A stretch of 64,000 nucleotides of DNA from an uncultured Subdoligranulum sp. GTDB taxonomy: Bacteria; Bacillota; Clostridia; Oscillospirales; Ruminococcaceae. Each line of letters begins with the position of its first letter. Positions within the stretch are counted from its first letter, which is position 1. The stretch spans positions 33,525 to 97,524 of the forward strand of contig CALZZE010000007.1 of assembly GCA_945830575.1 (NCBI GenBank), read 5' to 3'. The notes beneath the pieces were generated by a model. It made no database searches and was not told the origin of the DNA. It saw only the letters and a program-made list of their open reading frames with translations. Shown one piece after another: positions 18,157-26,589 of this stretch. Both the position numbers and the translations under genes were made by a program.

Positions 18157-19020
18157 TCAATGTTTGTTGCAGATGGCCAGCAGCAGTTCCCGCAGCACCT
18201 TGCAGGCGGTGGCGGTGGACACGCCGGAGGCATCCAGCATGGGGGCCAGCTCGTTCACATCGGCCCCCACCACCCGGGCGGTGCAGACCAGACGCAGCGC
18301 GTCCAGCAGCTGGGGAAAGCTGACGCCCCCCGCCTCCGGGGTGCCGGTTCCGGGAAATACGCCGGGGTCAAGGCAGTCCAGGTCGATGGTAAAGTACACC
18401 GGTACGTCGGTTTTGCGCAGCCAGTCCGCCAGTTCCGGCAGACCGTCAAAGCCGAAGGGGTGCAGGTCGGTGTGGGCGGCGGCGAAGGAAAACTCCTCCC
18501 GGTCGCCGCTGCGAATGCAGAACTGGTGGATGCGCCCGTCCCCCACCAGTTCATGGCAGCGGCGCAGCACACAGGCGTGGCTCAAGGTCGCGCCCAAATA
18601 GTCCTGCCGCAAATCGGCGTGGGCGTCAAAGTGGACGATGTGTACATCGGGATAGTGCCGCAGCACCGCCCGCACCGCGCCCAGCGTCACCAGATGCTCC
18701 CCGCCCAGCAGCAGAGGGAATTTGCCGTCCCGCAGAATTTCCGCGGCGCGGGATTCAATGTCGTTCAACGCGCTCTCGGCGCTGCCGAAGCACAATTCCA
18801 GATCGCCGCTGTCAAAAATCTCAAAATCCGTCAGGTCGGCGTTCTGGTAGGGGCTGTAGGTTTCCAGCCCGAAGCTCTCGTGGCGCATGGCCGCCGGGCC
18901 AAACCGCGCCCCGGGGCGAAAGCTGGTGGTGGAATCAAACGGTGCGCCGTACAGCACCACCTGCGCGGGGCGGTAGGCGCTGTCACAGCCGAGAAAGGTC
19001 TCCACATTGCGGGTGAGCAT
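18157..19020 (-). CDS. speB: Agmatinase
   Basis: The 287-residue ureohydrolase has the binuclear manganese motifs GGEH, FDAHADLR and DLDCLDPGVFPGTGTP, and hydrolyses agmatine to putrescine and urea. AAGGAGG precedes the ATG at 19020, which overlaps the speE stop. Placement after speA and speE fits the arginine decarboxylase route to putrescine. Confidence 0.95.
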   Translation of the reverse strand: MLTRNVETFLGCDSAYRPAQVVLYGAPFDSTTSFRPGARFGPAAMRHESFGLETYSPYQNADLTDFEIFDSGDLELCFGSAESALNDIESRAAEILRDGKFPLLLGGEHLVTLGAVRAVLRHYPDVHIVHFDAHADLRQDYLGATLSHACVLRRCHELVGDGRIHQFCIRSGDREEFSFAAAHTDLHPFGFDGLPELADWLRKTDVPVYFTIDLDCLDPGVFPGTGTPEAGGVSFPQLLDALRLVCTARVVGADVNELAPMLDASGVSTATACKVLRELLLAICNKH

Positions 19021-19871
19021 CACTCCACCTCCTTGAGCATCTCTTCGAGGAACGCGGGCAGATAAAACGCGCCCACATGCAGCCGGGGGGTGTAGTACCG
19101 GGTGCGCAGATTGAGCTTTTTCCACTGTTCCACGTTCAAATCGTCGATGGGATGATATTTCTTGCTGGCAAAGCCGAACAGCCAGTACCCCGCCGCGTAG
19201 GTGGGGATGTGCGCCTGATACACCCGGCTGATGGGGAACGTGCTGGCGATGCGCTTGTGGCTGCGCTGCATGGCGTCGGCGTCCTGCTGGTAGAACGGGC
19301 TGCCCTGCTGGTTCACCATGATGCCGTCCTCTTTCAGGGCGTTGAAGCAGCTGCCGTAAAATTCCTTGGTGAACAGCCCCTCGGAGGGGCCGAAGGGGTC
19401 GGTGGAATCCACGATGATGAGGTCGTATTCCTCCTCGCAGCGGCGGATGAATTTGAGGGCGTTCTCAAAGTAGATGTGCACCCGCCGGTCGTCCATGCGG
19501 CAGGCGTTGCCGGGCAGGAAGGCGCGGCAGGCCTCCACCACCTGCGGGTCCATCTCCACCAAATCAATGCGCCGCACCCGGTCGTAGCGGGTCAGCTCCC
19601 GCACCACGCCGCCGTCCCCCGCGCCGATGACCAGAATGTCCTCGATGCCGGTATGCACCGCCATGGGCACATGGGTCATCATCTCATCGTAGATGAACTC
19701 GTCCCGCTCGGTGAGCATGACGTTGCCGTCCAGCGTCAGCACCCGGCCGAACTCCGGCGTGTCAAAAATGTCGATGCGCTGATAATCGCTCTGTTTGGAG
19801 TACAGCTGCCGGTTGACCCGGATGCTGTGTTTCACGTCCGGGGTGTGAAACTCCGAAAACCAAAATTCCAT
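19020..19871 (-). CDS. speE: Spermidine synthase-family aminopropyltransferase
   Basis: The 283-residue protein has the decarboxy-SAM site VIGAGDGGVVREL, the acidic pair in RRIDLVEMDP and the catalytic run IIVDSTDPFGPSEGL. It would transfer an aminopropyl group to putrescine or another amine. No speD, which makes the decarboxy-SAM donor, is in the window. The co-occurrence with the carboxyspermidine pathway in one operon makes its true acceptor uncertain. Confidence 0.93.
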   Translation of the reverse strand: MEFWFSEFHTPDVKHSIRVNRQLYSKQSDYQRIDIFDTPEFGRVLTLDGNVMLTERDEFIYDEMMTHVPMAVHTGIEDILVIGAGDGGVVRELTRYDRVRRIDLVEMDPQVVEACRAFLPGNACRMDDRRVHIYFENALKFIRRCEEEYDLIIVDSTDPFGPSEGLFTKEFYGSCFNALKEDGIMVNQQGSPFYQQDADAMQRSHKRIASTFPISRVYQAHIPTYAAGYWLFGFASKKYHPIDDLNVEQWKKLNLRTRYYTPRLHVGAFYLPAFLEEMLKEVE

Positions 19872-19883
19872 ACGCTCCCCCTT

Positions 19884-21344
19884 TCACGCCAGCACGTTCA
19901 GGTACTCGATGGCCGGATCCTCGGGGCCGGTCATGGAGCAGCCCTTGGCCTTGGCGTACTCGATGTAATCCAGAATCTGGGCGGTGATGCGCTCGCCGGG
20001 CGCCAGAATGGGAATGCCCGGCGGATAGCACATGACGAACTCGCTGCATACCCGGCCGATGCTGTCCCGCAGCGGCAGGCTGGTTTTTTCGGCGTAGAAC
20101 GCCTCCTGCGGGCTGGTGACCACCTCCGGGTCAATGTACTCCTGACTGAGCAGGCCCGCGCCGTCGGTCTGGTAGCGGCGGCGAATCTCCGCCAGCGCGC
20201 TGACAAGGCGTTCCAGCTCCTGCGGGCGGTCGCCCATGGAAAGGTAGGCCAGAATGTTGCCGATGTCACCGAATTCGATTTGAATGTCGTACTCATCCCG
20301 CAGGATGTCGTAGACCTCGATGCCCGCAAGGCCGATGTCCAGCGTGTGGACGCTGAGCTTGGTGGTGTCAAAGTCAAACACCGAGTTGCCGTTGACCAGC
20401 TCCTTGCCGAAGGCGTAGTACCCGCCGATGGCGTTGATTTCCTCGCGGGCGTACTCCGCCATGTCGGCCACCTGATGGAACACCCGCCGGCCCCGCAGCG
20501 CCAGATTGCGCCGGGAAATATCCAGACTGGACATGAGCAGATAGCTGCCGGAGGTGGTCTGGGTCAGGTTGATGATCTGCCGCACATAGCCCGCCTGCAC
20601 CCCCGGCCCGGTGAGCAGCAGGCTGGACTGGGTGAGGCTGCCGCCGCTTTTGTGCATGGACACAGCGGCCATATCCGCCCCCGCCGCCATGGCGGACACC
20701 GGCAGCCCGCCGCCGAAATAAAAGTGGGTGCCGTGGGCCTCGTCCGCAAGGCAGAGCATCCCCGCGTCGTGGGCCATGCGGACGATGGCCCGCAGATCGC
20801 TGCAAATGCCGTAGTAGGTGGGGTTGTTCACCAGCACGGCCACCGCATTGGGGTGCTCCGCGATGGCCTTGGCCACCTGTTCCCGCCGCATGCCCAGACT
20901 GATGCCCAGCCGGGCGTCGGTCTCGGGGTTGACGTACACCGGCACCGCGCCGCACAGCACCAGCGCGTTGATGACGCTGCGGTGCACGTTGCGGGGCAGA
21001 ATAATTTCGTCCCCCCGCTTGCAGGCGGCCAGCACCATGCTCTGCACGCTGCTGGTGGTGCCGCCCACCATCAGAAAGGCGTGGGCCGCGCCGAAGGCGT
21101 CGGCGGCCAGCTCCTCCGCGTCCCGGATGACCGAGACGGGATGGCAGAGGTTGTCCAACGGTTTCATGCTGTTGACGTCCACGCCCACGCACTGCTGGCC
21201 CAGAAACTCCGTCAGTTCCGGGTTGCCGCGCCCCCGCTTGTGGCCGGGAACGTCAAAGGGCACCACCCGCATGCGCCGGAACTGCTCCAGCGCCTCATAG
21301 ATGGGGGCGCGGGTCTGATCCAGCCTTGCCCGGTTTTTTGTCAC
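19884..21344 (-). CDS. speA: Arginine (Orn/Lys/Arg) decarboxylase, aspartate-aminotransferase fold
   Basis: The 486-residue PLP enzyme has FDVPGHKRGRGNPE near the N-terminus, MVGGTTSSVQ, the PLP lysine in SMHKSGGSLTQSS and the C-terminal domain CYPPGIPILAPGERI. With agmatinase downstream, arginine is the likely substrate. An ATG at 21398 lies inside a terminator hairpin and would add MTHSLRFFCC, so a GTG at 21344 with GAGGATG upstream is preferred; the N-terminus is therefore tentative. It is first in the polyamine operon and probably regulated through the leader terminator. Confidence 0.92.
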   Translation of the reverse strand: MTKNRARLDQTRAPIYEALEQFRRMRVVPFDVPGHKRGRGNPELTEFLGQQCVGVDVNSMKPLDNLCHPVSVIRDAEELAADAFGAAHAFLMVGGTTSSVQSMVLAACKRGDEIILPRNVHRSVINALVLCGAVPVYVNPETDARLGISLGMRREQVAKAIAEHPNAVAVLVNNPTYYGICSDLRAIVRMAHDAGMLCLADEAHGTHFYFGGGLPVSAMAAGADMAAVSMHKSGGSLTQSSLLLTGPGVQAGYVRQIINLTQTTSGSYLLMSSLDISRRNLALRGRRVFHQVADMAEYAREEINAIGGYYAFGKELVNGNSVFDFDTTKLSVHTLDIGLAGIEVYDILRDEYDIQIEFGDIGNILAYLSMGDRPQELERLVSALAEIRRRYQTDGAGLLSQEYIDPEVVTSPQEAFYAEKTSLPLRDSIGRVCSEFVMCYPPGIPILAPGERITAQILDYIEYAKAKGCSMTGPEDPAIEYLNVLA

Positions 21345-21371
21345 GTTTTCCACATCCTCACACCGTTGGCA

Positions 21372-21410
21372 ACAAAAAAACCGCAGGCTGTGCGTCACAC
21401 AGCTTGCGGT
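21372..21410 (-). terminator. Terminator hairpin in the speA leader
   Basis: Read leftward, ACCGCAAGCTGTG and CACAGCCTGCGGT pair and a run of seven T follows, ending about 25 bases before the likely speA start. Being upstream of the first gene it can only act on that operon's own leader or on a separate upstream RNA. A GTG with GGGGGAG upstream opens a 7-codon frame overlapping the hairpin; I do not recognise a regulatory amino acid in it. Confidence 0.7.
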
Positions 21411-21554
21411 GATTCCACGATGATACGACTCCCCCTGTACAGACAGAGAGAAAGATTTTCGATCGCGACGGATTGACAGAGTCTATATAGCAAACCACTT
21501 TTACCACTCTTATTGACCGTTTCACAAGTCTGCGCACAGCGCATTTCGGTTATG

Positions 21555-21750
21555 AAGTAACCAACTTATAAAATTTGAGCTTTTAACTCAATCAATAATG
21601 CGGCGCAACGCCGCCTTCGGCAGTGGACCCGGCTGTCCGTATGGCCTTAACTCCCTGTCGGAGTGGTCCGGGGATTGCATTGAAGACCCGTTTCTCTGTT
21701 TCTCGCTCCAAAATCAAGGCGAGTATAGCACAGGATTTGACCTTTGTCAA
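21555..21750 (-). ncRNA. Candidate structured RNA or long speA leader with strong promoter
   Basis: Minus-strand TTGACA (21745-21750), 17 bases and TATACT (21722-21727, with TG one base before) form a near-perfect promoter. The following ~155 bases are GC-rich and fold readily (CCCGG with CCGGG, CTCC with GGGAG, GCGGCG-TTGC-CGCCGC) and have no coding frame, ending at a small TTGAG/CTCAA hairpin with ATTTTAT at about 21560. The length is in the range of 6S-like RNAs, but I cannot match a family. A second extended -10 (TGCTATATAG, about 21490-21500) nearer speA suggests it is a separate RNA. Confidence 0.35.
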
Positions 21751-21800
21751 CGGATTTGTCAAAAGAATGACTTTTAAACTGCCGTTCCGGCAGACTGCTT

Positions 21801-22013
21801 GACAAATCCGGCGCGGCGGCGCTGATGCGGCCCTCCAAGAGCGTCAGCGACATGGAAGTGAAGTCCGTCAAGAAAAAGTTCAAGGACAAAAAGTTCGCGG
21901 CGGGCTGCTCCCGGGAGGTCATCGAGCGCGGCGCCGCCATGCTGGGCTGGGATTTGACCACCCTCATCGACCGCACCCTTCAGGCCATGCAGGCCAGCAG
22001 CGCCGTGGACTGA
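21801..22013 (+). pseudogene. C-terminal fragment of an HD-domain phosphohydrolase
   Basis: The frame reads DKSGAAALMRPSKSVSDMEV and continues KKKFKDKKFAAGCSREVIERGA, ending LIDRTLQAMQ. This resembles the C-terminal tail of clostridial HDIG-type hydrolases; the HD metal-binding domain is absent and in-frame sequence upstream meets a stop at 21768. No ribosome site suits the internal ATG at 21825. I read it as a decayed gene; the family call is from memory of such tails. Confidence 0.5.
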
Positions 22014-22017
22014 ACCA

Positions 22018-22220
22018 CACACAGCGGGGCTTGACATGCCCCGCTCAGACTGTCAAAAAAGGGCAAGCATCACGAGAAACCTGGCCACCATTCGTAGGGT
22101 CCGGATATATCCGGACCGAGGCAGATTACGTCATTACGATGTTTTTTGTTTGGCAACGCACCACGGGACGCTGCAGGTTTTTCGACACGCTGAGCAGAGG
22201 GCCTTTCCGACCCTCTGCTG
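22018..22220. repeat. MITE-like dispersed repeat, copy 2, between two terminator hairpins
   Basis: The element runs 22046-22192 (147 bp), opposite in orientation to the copy at 6906-7099. Ends are CAGACTGTCAAAAAAGG and GGTTTTTCGACACGCTG. On its left is hairpin AGCGGGGC/GCCCCGCT (22022-22045), on its right AGCAGAGGG/CCCTCTGCT followed on the minus side by no T-run but on the plus side by TTGTTTTTT. It lies between convergent genes and codes for nothing. Confidence 0.7.
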
Positions 22221-22227
22221 TTGTTTT

Positions 22228-23169
22228 TTACAGGAAGCTCTGCACCAGTCCGGCAAAGACCGGCAGGGTGGCGATGCTGAGCAGCGTGGTGAGGACCACG
22301 CTGCCTGCGGCCAGCTGCTCGTCGTAGCCGTAGCGGATGGAGAACACCGAGGTCACCGCCGCCGTGGGGCAGGCCTCCAGCAGCACCACCACCTGCGGGG
22401 CCATGCCGCTGACCCCCAGCAGGGCGCACAGCACAAAGCCCACCAGCGGCACCGCCACCAGACGCATCCCAATGACCTTCCACACCCCGGCGCTGCGCAC
22501 CACGGCTTTCAGGTCGCTGCCTGCAATCATCATGCCGGTGATGAACATAGCCAGCGGCGTGTTCATGTCACCGATCATTTGGATGGGCGTGGCCAGCACC
22601 GCGGGCAGCGGGATCTGTGCGCAGTAAATCACCAGCCCGATGGGCACCGCCAGCAGCGCCGGGTTGGTGACGGCGTTGCGCATGGTGACGGCAAGGGGCG
22701 CGGGTTCGCCGTTTTCGCCCCGGTCCAGCAGCATGCAGCCGTGGCTCCACAGCAGCAGGTTGAACACCGTCAGGTAGGCGCTGGCGTACAGCAGGCCCTC
22801 CTGCCCGAACAGCGCCGCCACCAGCGGAAAGCCCATATACCCCGCGTTGGAGTAGATACAGCCGAACCGCAGAATGGGCGCCTCGCCGCCGTGAAACAGC
22901 GGCCGGGCCAGCCGCGCCGCCAGAATGGCCGTGCCCTGCAGCAACACCGCCAGCCCGCCGGCCAGCAGCAGGTTTTGCAGGGTGCGCCAGTCAAATTCCG
23001 CCATGTAGGAGTTCAAAATCATGCAGGGAGCCACAAGCCCCAGCAGCAGGTCGGAGAACGCCTTTTTGGCGTCCATCGCCACCACGCCGGTCCGGACGCA
23101 CACGAACCCCGCAAAAATCATGACAAACAGCGCGGCCACCTGCCGCACACAGATCAGTGCCAGCTCCAT
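22228..23169 (-). CDS. AEC-family transporter (auxin efflux carrier/malate permease-like)
   Basis: The 313-residue protein has ten predicted membrane helices in two halves, with the family motifs VAPCMILNSY in the first half and SNAGYMGFPLV, then ITGMMIAGSDLK in the second. AEC proteins move organic anions or amino acids. It is followed by the repeat element and preceded, 28 bases away, by the DUF3089 gene on the same strand. Substrate unknown. Confidence 0.85.
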   Translation of the reverse strand: MELALICVRQVAALFVMIFAGFVCVRTGVVAMDAKKAFSDLLLGLVAPCMILNSYMAEFDWRTLQNLLLAGGLAVLLQGTAILAARLARPLFHGGEAPILRFGCIYSNAGYMGFPLVAALFGQEGLLYASAYLTVFNLLLWSHGCMLLDRGENGEPAPLAVTMRNAVTNPALLAVPIGLVIYCAQIPLPAVLATPIQMIGDMNTPLAMFITGMMIAGSDLKAVVRSAGVWKVIGMRLVAVPLVGFVLCALLGVSGMAPQVVVLLEACPTAAVTSVFSIRYGYDEQLAAGSVVLTTLLSIATLPVFAGLVQSFL

Positions 23170-23197
23170 CCCAAATCCATCCCTCTTCCAAAACGGC

Positions 23198-24202
23198 TTA
23201 TGCCGCGTTCTGCCCGGTCATGCCCAGATAGGTGTCCACCCGCAGTGCCACATTTTCCTGCAAATTGCGGAAAAAGAACTGGTAATCGTAAAGGTGGTAC
23301 GCGCCCTCCGGCAGGCCCGGCACCTTGGCGGGGTAGTCCTCCGCCGACACGTCCGTCACCTTGAGCACGCCGCGCTCTTCGTCTATGTAGCAGCCGCACA
23401 GCGCAGGCTCCTCGCGGAGGATGCCGCCGCTGTAATCGGGAAAGCAGGCGCCCAGATTTTCCTCCTTAGAGGCCGGGGTACCGTCGGTTTTCCAGTTCAG
23501 CGGATTGATGGACAGCATCCTTGTCCCCTTCGGGACGAGAAAGCTCTCGTCCACCTCCTCCGCCTCGCACTCAAAGCTGACGATGACCCCCACATCATCC
23601 GCCCCCTGCGCCGCCTTCATCTGGGGGGATTGCCGGGTCATTTCCTCCGTCAGCGGCCAGCCGATGGCATACACCGCCACCAGCTGCTCCGCCAGCGCGG
23701 CATCGTCAAAATACTCCTCCATCAGCCGGTAGCACATGGCCGCACCCTGAGAAAAGCCCGCCAGAATCAGCGGCCTGCCGTTGTTTTCCTCTTTCAGATA
23801 ATGGGCAAACGCCGCCGACACATCCAGATAGGCGGTCTCCAGATACGGCTCCCACTGCTCCCTCGGCTGGCTGTACACCTTCATGGCCGCCTGCTTGTAG
23901 TAGGGGGCAAACAGCCTTGCGGAATCCTCGTAGATGCCCCGCTCCATGTTGAGCGCGCCGAGAAACTTCGCCTTTGTTTTGTCATCGGTCAGGGACATGT
24001 TCCACTCGTCCCGCGTATCCACCGTGGGGCAGACGAAGAACACGTCCACCGCCTTGTCCTCCCCAACGCCGTACCACGCCCAGTTTTCCGCCTGGGCGTA
24101 GTCCACATCCGAGACAGGACGGCTCTGCGCCCCGCAGGCGGTCAGCGCCATCACAAGCACCAGAACCAGTGCCGGAATTCCTCTTTTTTGCATAGTTTTC
24201 AC
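23198..24202 (-). CDS. DUF3089-type alpha/beta-hydrolase lipoprotein
   Basis: The 334-residue protein has a lipoprotein signal ending ALTAC (Cys23) and an alpha/beta-hydrolase domain with FFVCPTVDTRDEWN, the nucleophile elbow GFSQG and a late ... DYSGG run, matching the DUF3089 family. It would act outside the membrane on an unknown ester. The start is a GTG at 24202 with AAAGGAGC six bases before; an ATG three codons later is possible. Its promoter (TTTCAC, 17 bases, TATAAT around 24225-24255) overlaps the divergent acetyltransferase promoter region. Confidence 0.8.
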   Translation of the reverse strand: MKTMQKRGIPALVLVLVMALTACGAQSRPVSDVDYAQAENWAWYGVGEDKAVDVFFVCPTVDTRDEWNMSLTDDKTKAKFLGALNMERGIYEDSARLFAPYYKQAAMKVYSQPREQWEPYLETAYLDVSAAFAHYLKEENNGRPLILAGFSQGAAMCYRLMEEYFDDAALAEQLVAVYAIGWPLTEEMTRQSPQMKAAQGADDVGVIVSFECEAEEVDESFLVPKGTRMLSINPLNWKTDGTPASKEENLGACFPDYSGGILREEPALCGCYIDEERGVLKVTDVSAEDYPAKVPGLPEGAYHLYDYQFFFRNLQENVALRVDTYLGMTGQNAA

Positions 24203-24279
24203 CGCGCTCCTTTGCTGATTTCTTTAGTATTATACCACATTTTGCCGGTTGGTGAAATAGCTTTCCGCAAATCTCCGTC

Positions 24280-24308
24280 TTGCGCCGTCGGTTCAAAGCT
24301 GGTACAAT
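24280..24308 (+). promoter_or_regulatory. Acetyltransferase promoter
   Basis: TTGCGC (24280-24285), a 17-base spacer and TACAAT (24303-24308), 31 bases before the start codon. Confidence 0.65.
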
Positions 24309-24339
24309 AAGGGCAATCCCGCACAGGAGGAAGGAATCC

Positions 24340-24831
24340 ATGGAAATTCGACACGCAGAACCCGCCGATTTGGAGCGGATGATGGAAATTTACGCGCAGG
24401 CGCGCCGTTTTATGGCTGACCACGGCAACCCCAACCAGTGGGGGCCGACCTGCTGGCCGCCCCGCGCACTCGTGGAGCAGGACATCGCCCGCCGGCGCAG
24501 CTACCTCTGCGTGGCGGACGGCCGGGTGGTGGGCGCTTTCTTTTTTGATGTGGGCGGCCATGTGGAGCCGGGCTATGACCGCATCGAGGACGGCTGCTGG
24601 CGCGGCAGCGACACCTACGGCGTGGTACATCGGCTGGCGTCGGACGGGTCGGTCCCCGGCGTGGGGACCTGCTGCCTGCACTGGGCCTTTGCCCAATGCG
24701 GGCATCTACGGGTGGACACCCACGGGGACAACGTGGTGATGCAGCGACTTCTGACCAAGCTGGGATTCGCCCACTGCGGTACCATCTACGTGGAGGAGGA
24801 CAACGATCCCCGTCTGGCTTACGAATTATGA
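24340..24831 (+). CDS. GNAT-family N-acetyltransferase
   Basis: The 163-residue protein begins MEIRHAEPADLERMMEIYAQA and ends with the GNAT acetyl-CoA region VDTHGDNVVMQRLLTKLGF, where strand 4-5 and the following loop bind CoA. The acceptor is unknown. AGGAGGAAGG precedes the ATG at 24340. Related proteins often N-acetylate small amines or peptides. It has its own promoter and terminator. Confidence 0.88.
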   Translation: MEIRHAEPADLERMMEIYAQARRFMADHGNPNQWGPTCWPPRALVEQDIARRRSYLCVADGRVVGAFFFDVGGHVEPGYDRIEDGCWRGSDTYGVVHRLASDGSVPGVGTCCLHWAFAQCGHLRVDTHGDNVVMQRLLTKLGFAHCGTIYVEEDNDPRLAYEL

Positions 24832-24833
24832 GG

Positions 24834-24866
24834 TGGGGAGAGTTTTTCTCTCCCCATCTTTTTTTG
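24834..24866 (+). terminator. Terminator after the acetyltransferase
   Basis: GGGGAGAG (24835-24842) and CTCTCCCC (24848-24855) pair around TTTTT and are followed by ATCTTTTTTT. The T-rich tail overlaps the -35 side of the next promoter, whose extended -10 TG-C-TATAAT is at 24879-24887. Confidence 0.9.
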
Positions 24867-24916
24867 TGCGTTTTTGTGTGCTATAATGGGAAAAACGCGA
24901 AAGGAGGGCGTGAAGA

Positions 24917-26245
24917 ATGACCGGTGTAGCCAGAGCGGTGTTCCGCGCCCTCCATGAGGGCAAGTGGCTGAGCATCGAATACCGAAACGGTTCCGACAAG
25001 GTGACCCGGTTCTGGATCGGCATCCGGGGGCTGGACGCGAAAAATCGCTCCCTCATCGTGGACGGGCTGCACCTGCACGACCACACGGTGGAGAAGCGCA
25101 TGCTGTACCTTGACCGCATCCAGTGGGCCGAGGTGGTGGAGGGCAGCTTTTGCCCCCGCAATGAGGCGCTGCTGCGGGATATGGACAACGACCCCCGCCG
25201 CTATGACGCGCTGTTCGGCAGCACCGCCAACCTGCGGGTGCTGGACTATCTGGCCGCCTGCAGCAAGCTGGACAACACCCCCTGCCGGGCGGACTACCAG
25301 CTCATTGAGCGGCTGGACGAAAGCCGCCTGCAAAACGGCGTGTACCAGCTGGAGGACGGGCAGTTCCGCCAGATCGTGGAGCGGTTCCAGCAGCGCACCA
25401 CCAGAAAGCGCCGCCCCGGCGAGCCGCTGCGGCTGGTGTCGCTGGGGCTGAATCTGCTGAGCATCCCCACCAAAGACGGGCTGTATGTGCTGGCCTACCG
25501 GGCGCTGATCCGGGAGACGCTGCGGGACAACCAGCTGCCCGACAACGCCTGCGGCACGGTACACGCCTTTCAGGGGGACGAGAAGGACGTCATCATTTTC
25601 TCGCTGGCCCTCACCGACCGCACCCGGCAGGCCACCTACAACTGGTTAAAGGACAACAAGGAGCTGCTGAATGTGGCGGTGTCCCGGGCGCGGAAGCAGC
25701 TGGTCATTGTGTCCAGCCAGAAGGAGCTGGACCGCCTGCACGCCGCCGCGGGCAGCAGCGACGACCTGTACGAGCTGGTGCAGTACACCCGCACCAACGG
25801 CGCCAGCGTTGTGACAGAAAAGCCGGCCGCCTCCCGTGCGCTGGGCATCAAGCCATACAGCACCAAGACCGAGGCAGCCTTTCTGGAAAATCTCAACCAC
25901 GCGCTGGACAACGCCGAGCTGTACGGCGGTCGTTGCGTGGTGCGCAAGGAGGTGCCTATCTCGCAGGTGTTTGTGGAGGACGAGGCCGGGCTGGACCTGT
26001 TCTACACAGGGCGGTTCGACTTTGTGGTGTACCAGAAGTACGGCCGGGAGGAACGCCCGGTGTTCGCCATCGAGCTGGACGGCCGGGAGCACCGGGAGGA
26101 CCCCATCGTGCAGAAGCGCGACCGCAAAAAGGAGGCCATCTGCGAGGAGCACGGGTTCCAGCTCATCCGGGTGGAAAACAGCTACGCCCGGCGGTACCAT
26201 TATATCAAGGACATTCTCATCCGCTTCTTCAAAGCTACCCGGTGA
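24917..26245 (+). pseudogene. SF1 DNA helicase gene with its motor core deleted in frame
   Basis: The 442-residue frame matches both ends of the long (about 1000 residue) AAA/DNA2-NAM7-type helicases of Clostridia. Residues 1-190 are the N-terminal accessory region (MTGVARAVFRALHEGKW, GTRL-type WIGIRGLD). Then the text jumps at about residues 195-212 to motif V (GTVHAFQGDEKDVIIFSLAL, 213-232) and motif VI (LLNVAVSRARKQLVIV), then a C-terminal DUF2726-like domain (FDFVVYQKYG, FAIELDGREHRED). Motifs I-IV, including the Walker A GxGKT and DE box, are absent. The frame is kept, so a protein may be made but it cannot hydrolyse ATP as a helicase. Normal promoter and AGGAGGG site remain. Confidence 0.75.
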
Positions 26246-26250
26246 CAGCG

Positions 26251-26287
26251 CCACGCCGCCCCGGTTGACAGAACCGGGGCGGCGTGG
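26251..26287 (+). terminator. GC-rich hairpin after the helicase remnant
   Basis: CCACGCCGCCCCGGTT (26251-26266) pairs with AACCGGGGCGGCGTGG (26272-26287). There is no T-run after it, so it is a strong hairpin rather than a classic terminator. Confidence 0.5.
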
Positions 26288-26580
26288 CGGTGGCGCGGGT
26301 GGAGTTTGACGGCGGGCACTATGTGCTGCTGACCGGCCTGGCCGGGGAGCAGGTCCGCCTGTTTGACCCCTACTACCGGGCGCAGCCCTTTGAGGATCCG
26401 GCGCTGCGGATGGTCACCGACTGCCCGGACGTCTGCAACCGCATCGTTCCGGCGCCGTATCTGGAGCGGCAGACCCGCGACGCCTACGCTTTTGGCCCGG
26501 TGGAGGAGCGGGAGGCGGTGCTTTTGTTCAACGAGCGCACGGTGCTGACCGCCGACCGCACCGTGGAATACATGATATAG
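26284..26580 (+). pseudogene. C-terminal fragment of a C39-like cysteine peptidase
   Basis: The frame reads VEFDGGHYVLLTGLAGEQVR and LFDPYYRAQPFEDPALRM, the His and Asp/Asn region found at the end of C39-like peptidase domains. The catalytic Cys half is missing; the frame opens inside the hairpin at 26251-26287 with no ribosome site. It ends ERTVLTADRTVEYMI before a stop at 26578-26580. Likely a truncated gene. Confidence 0.5.
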
Positions 26581-26589
26581 CCGGGCGTG

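Noticed and set aside
21398..21398. ATG at 21398 as the speA start
   Set aside because: It lies inside a terminator hairpin and adds residues unlike the family; GTG 21344 has a better ribosome site.
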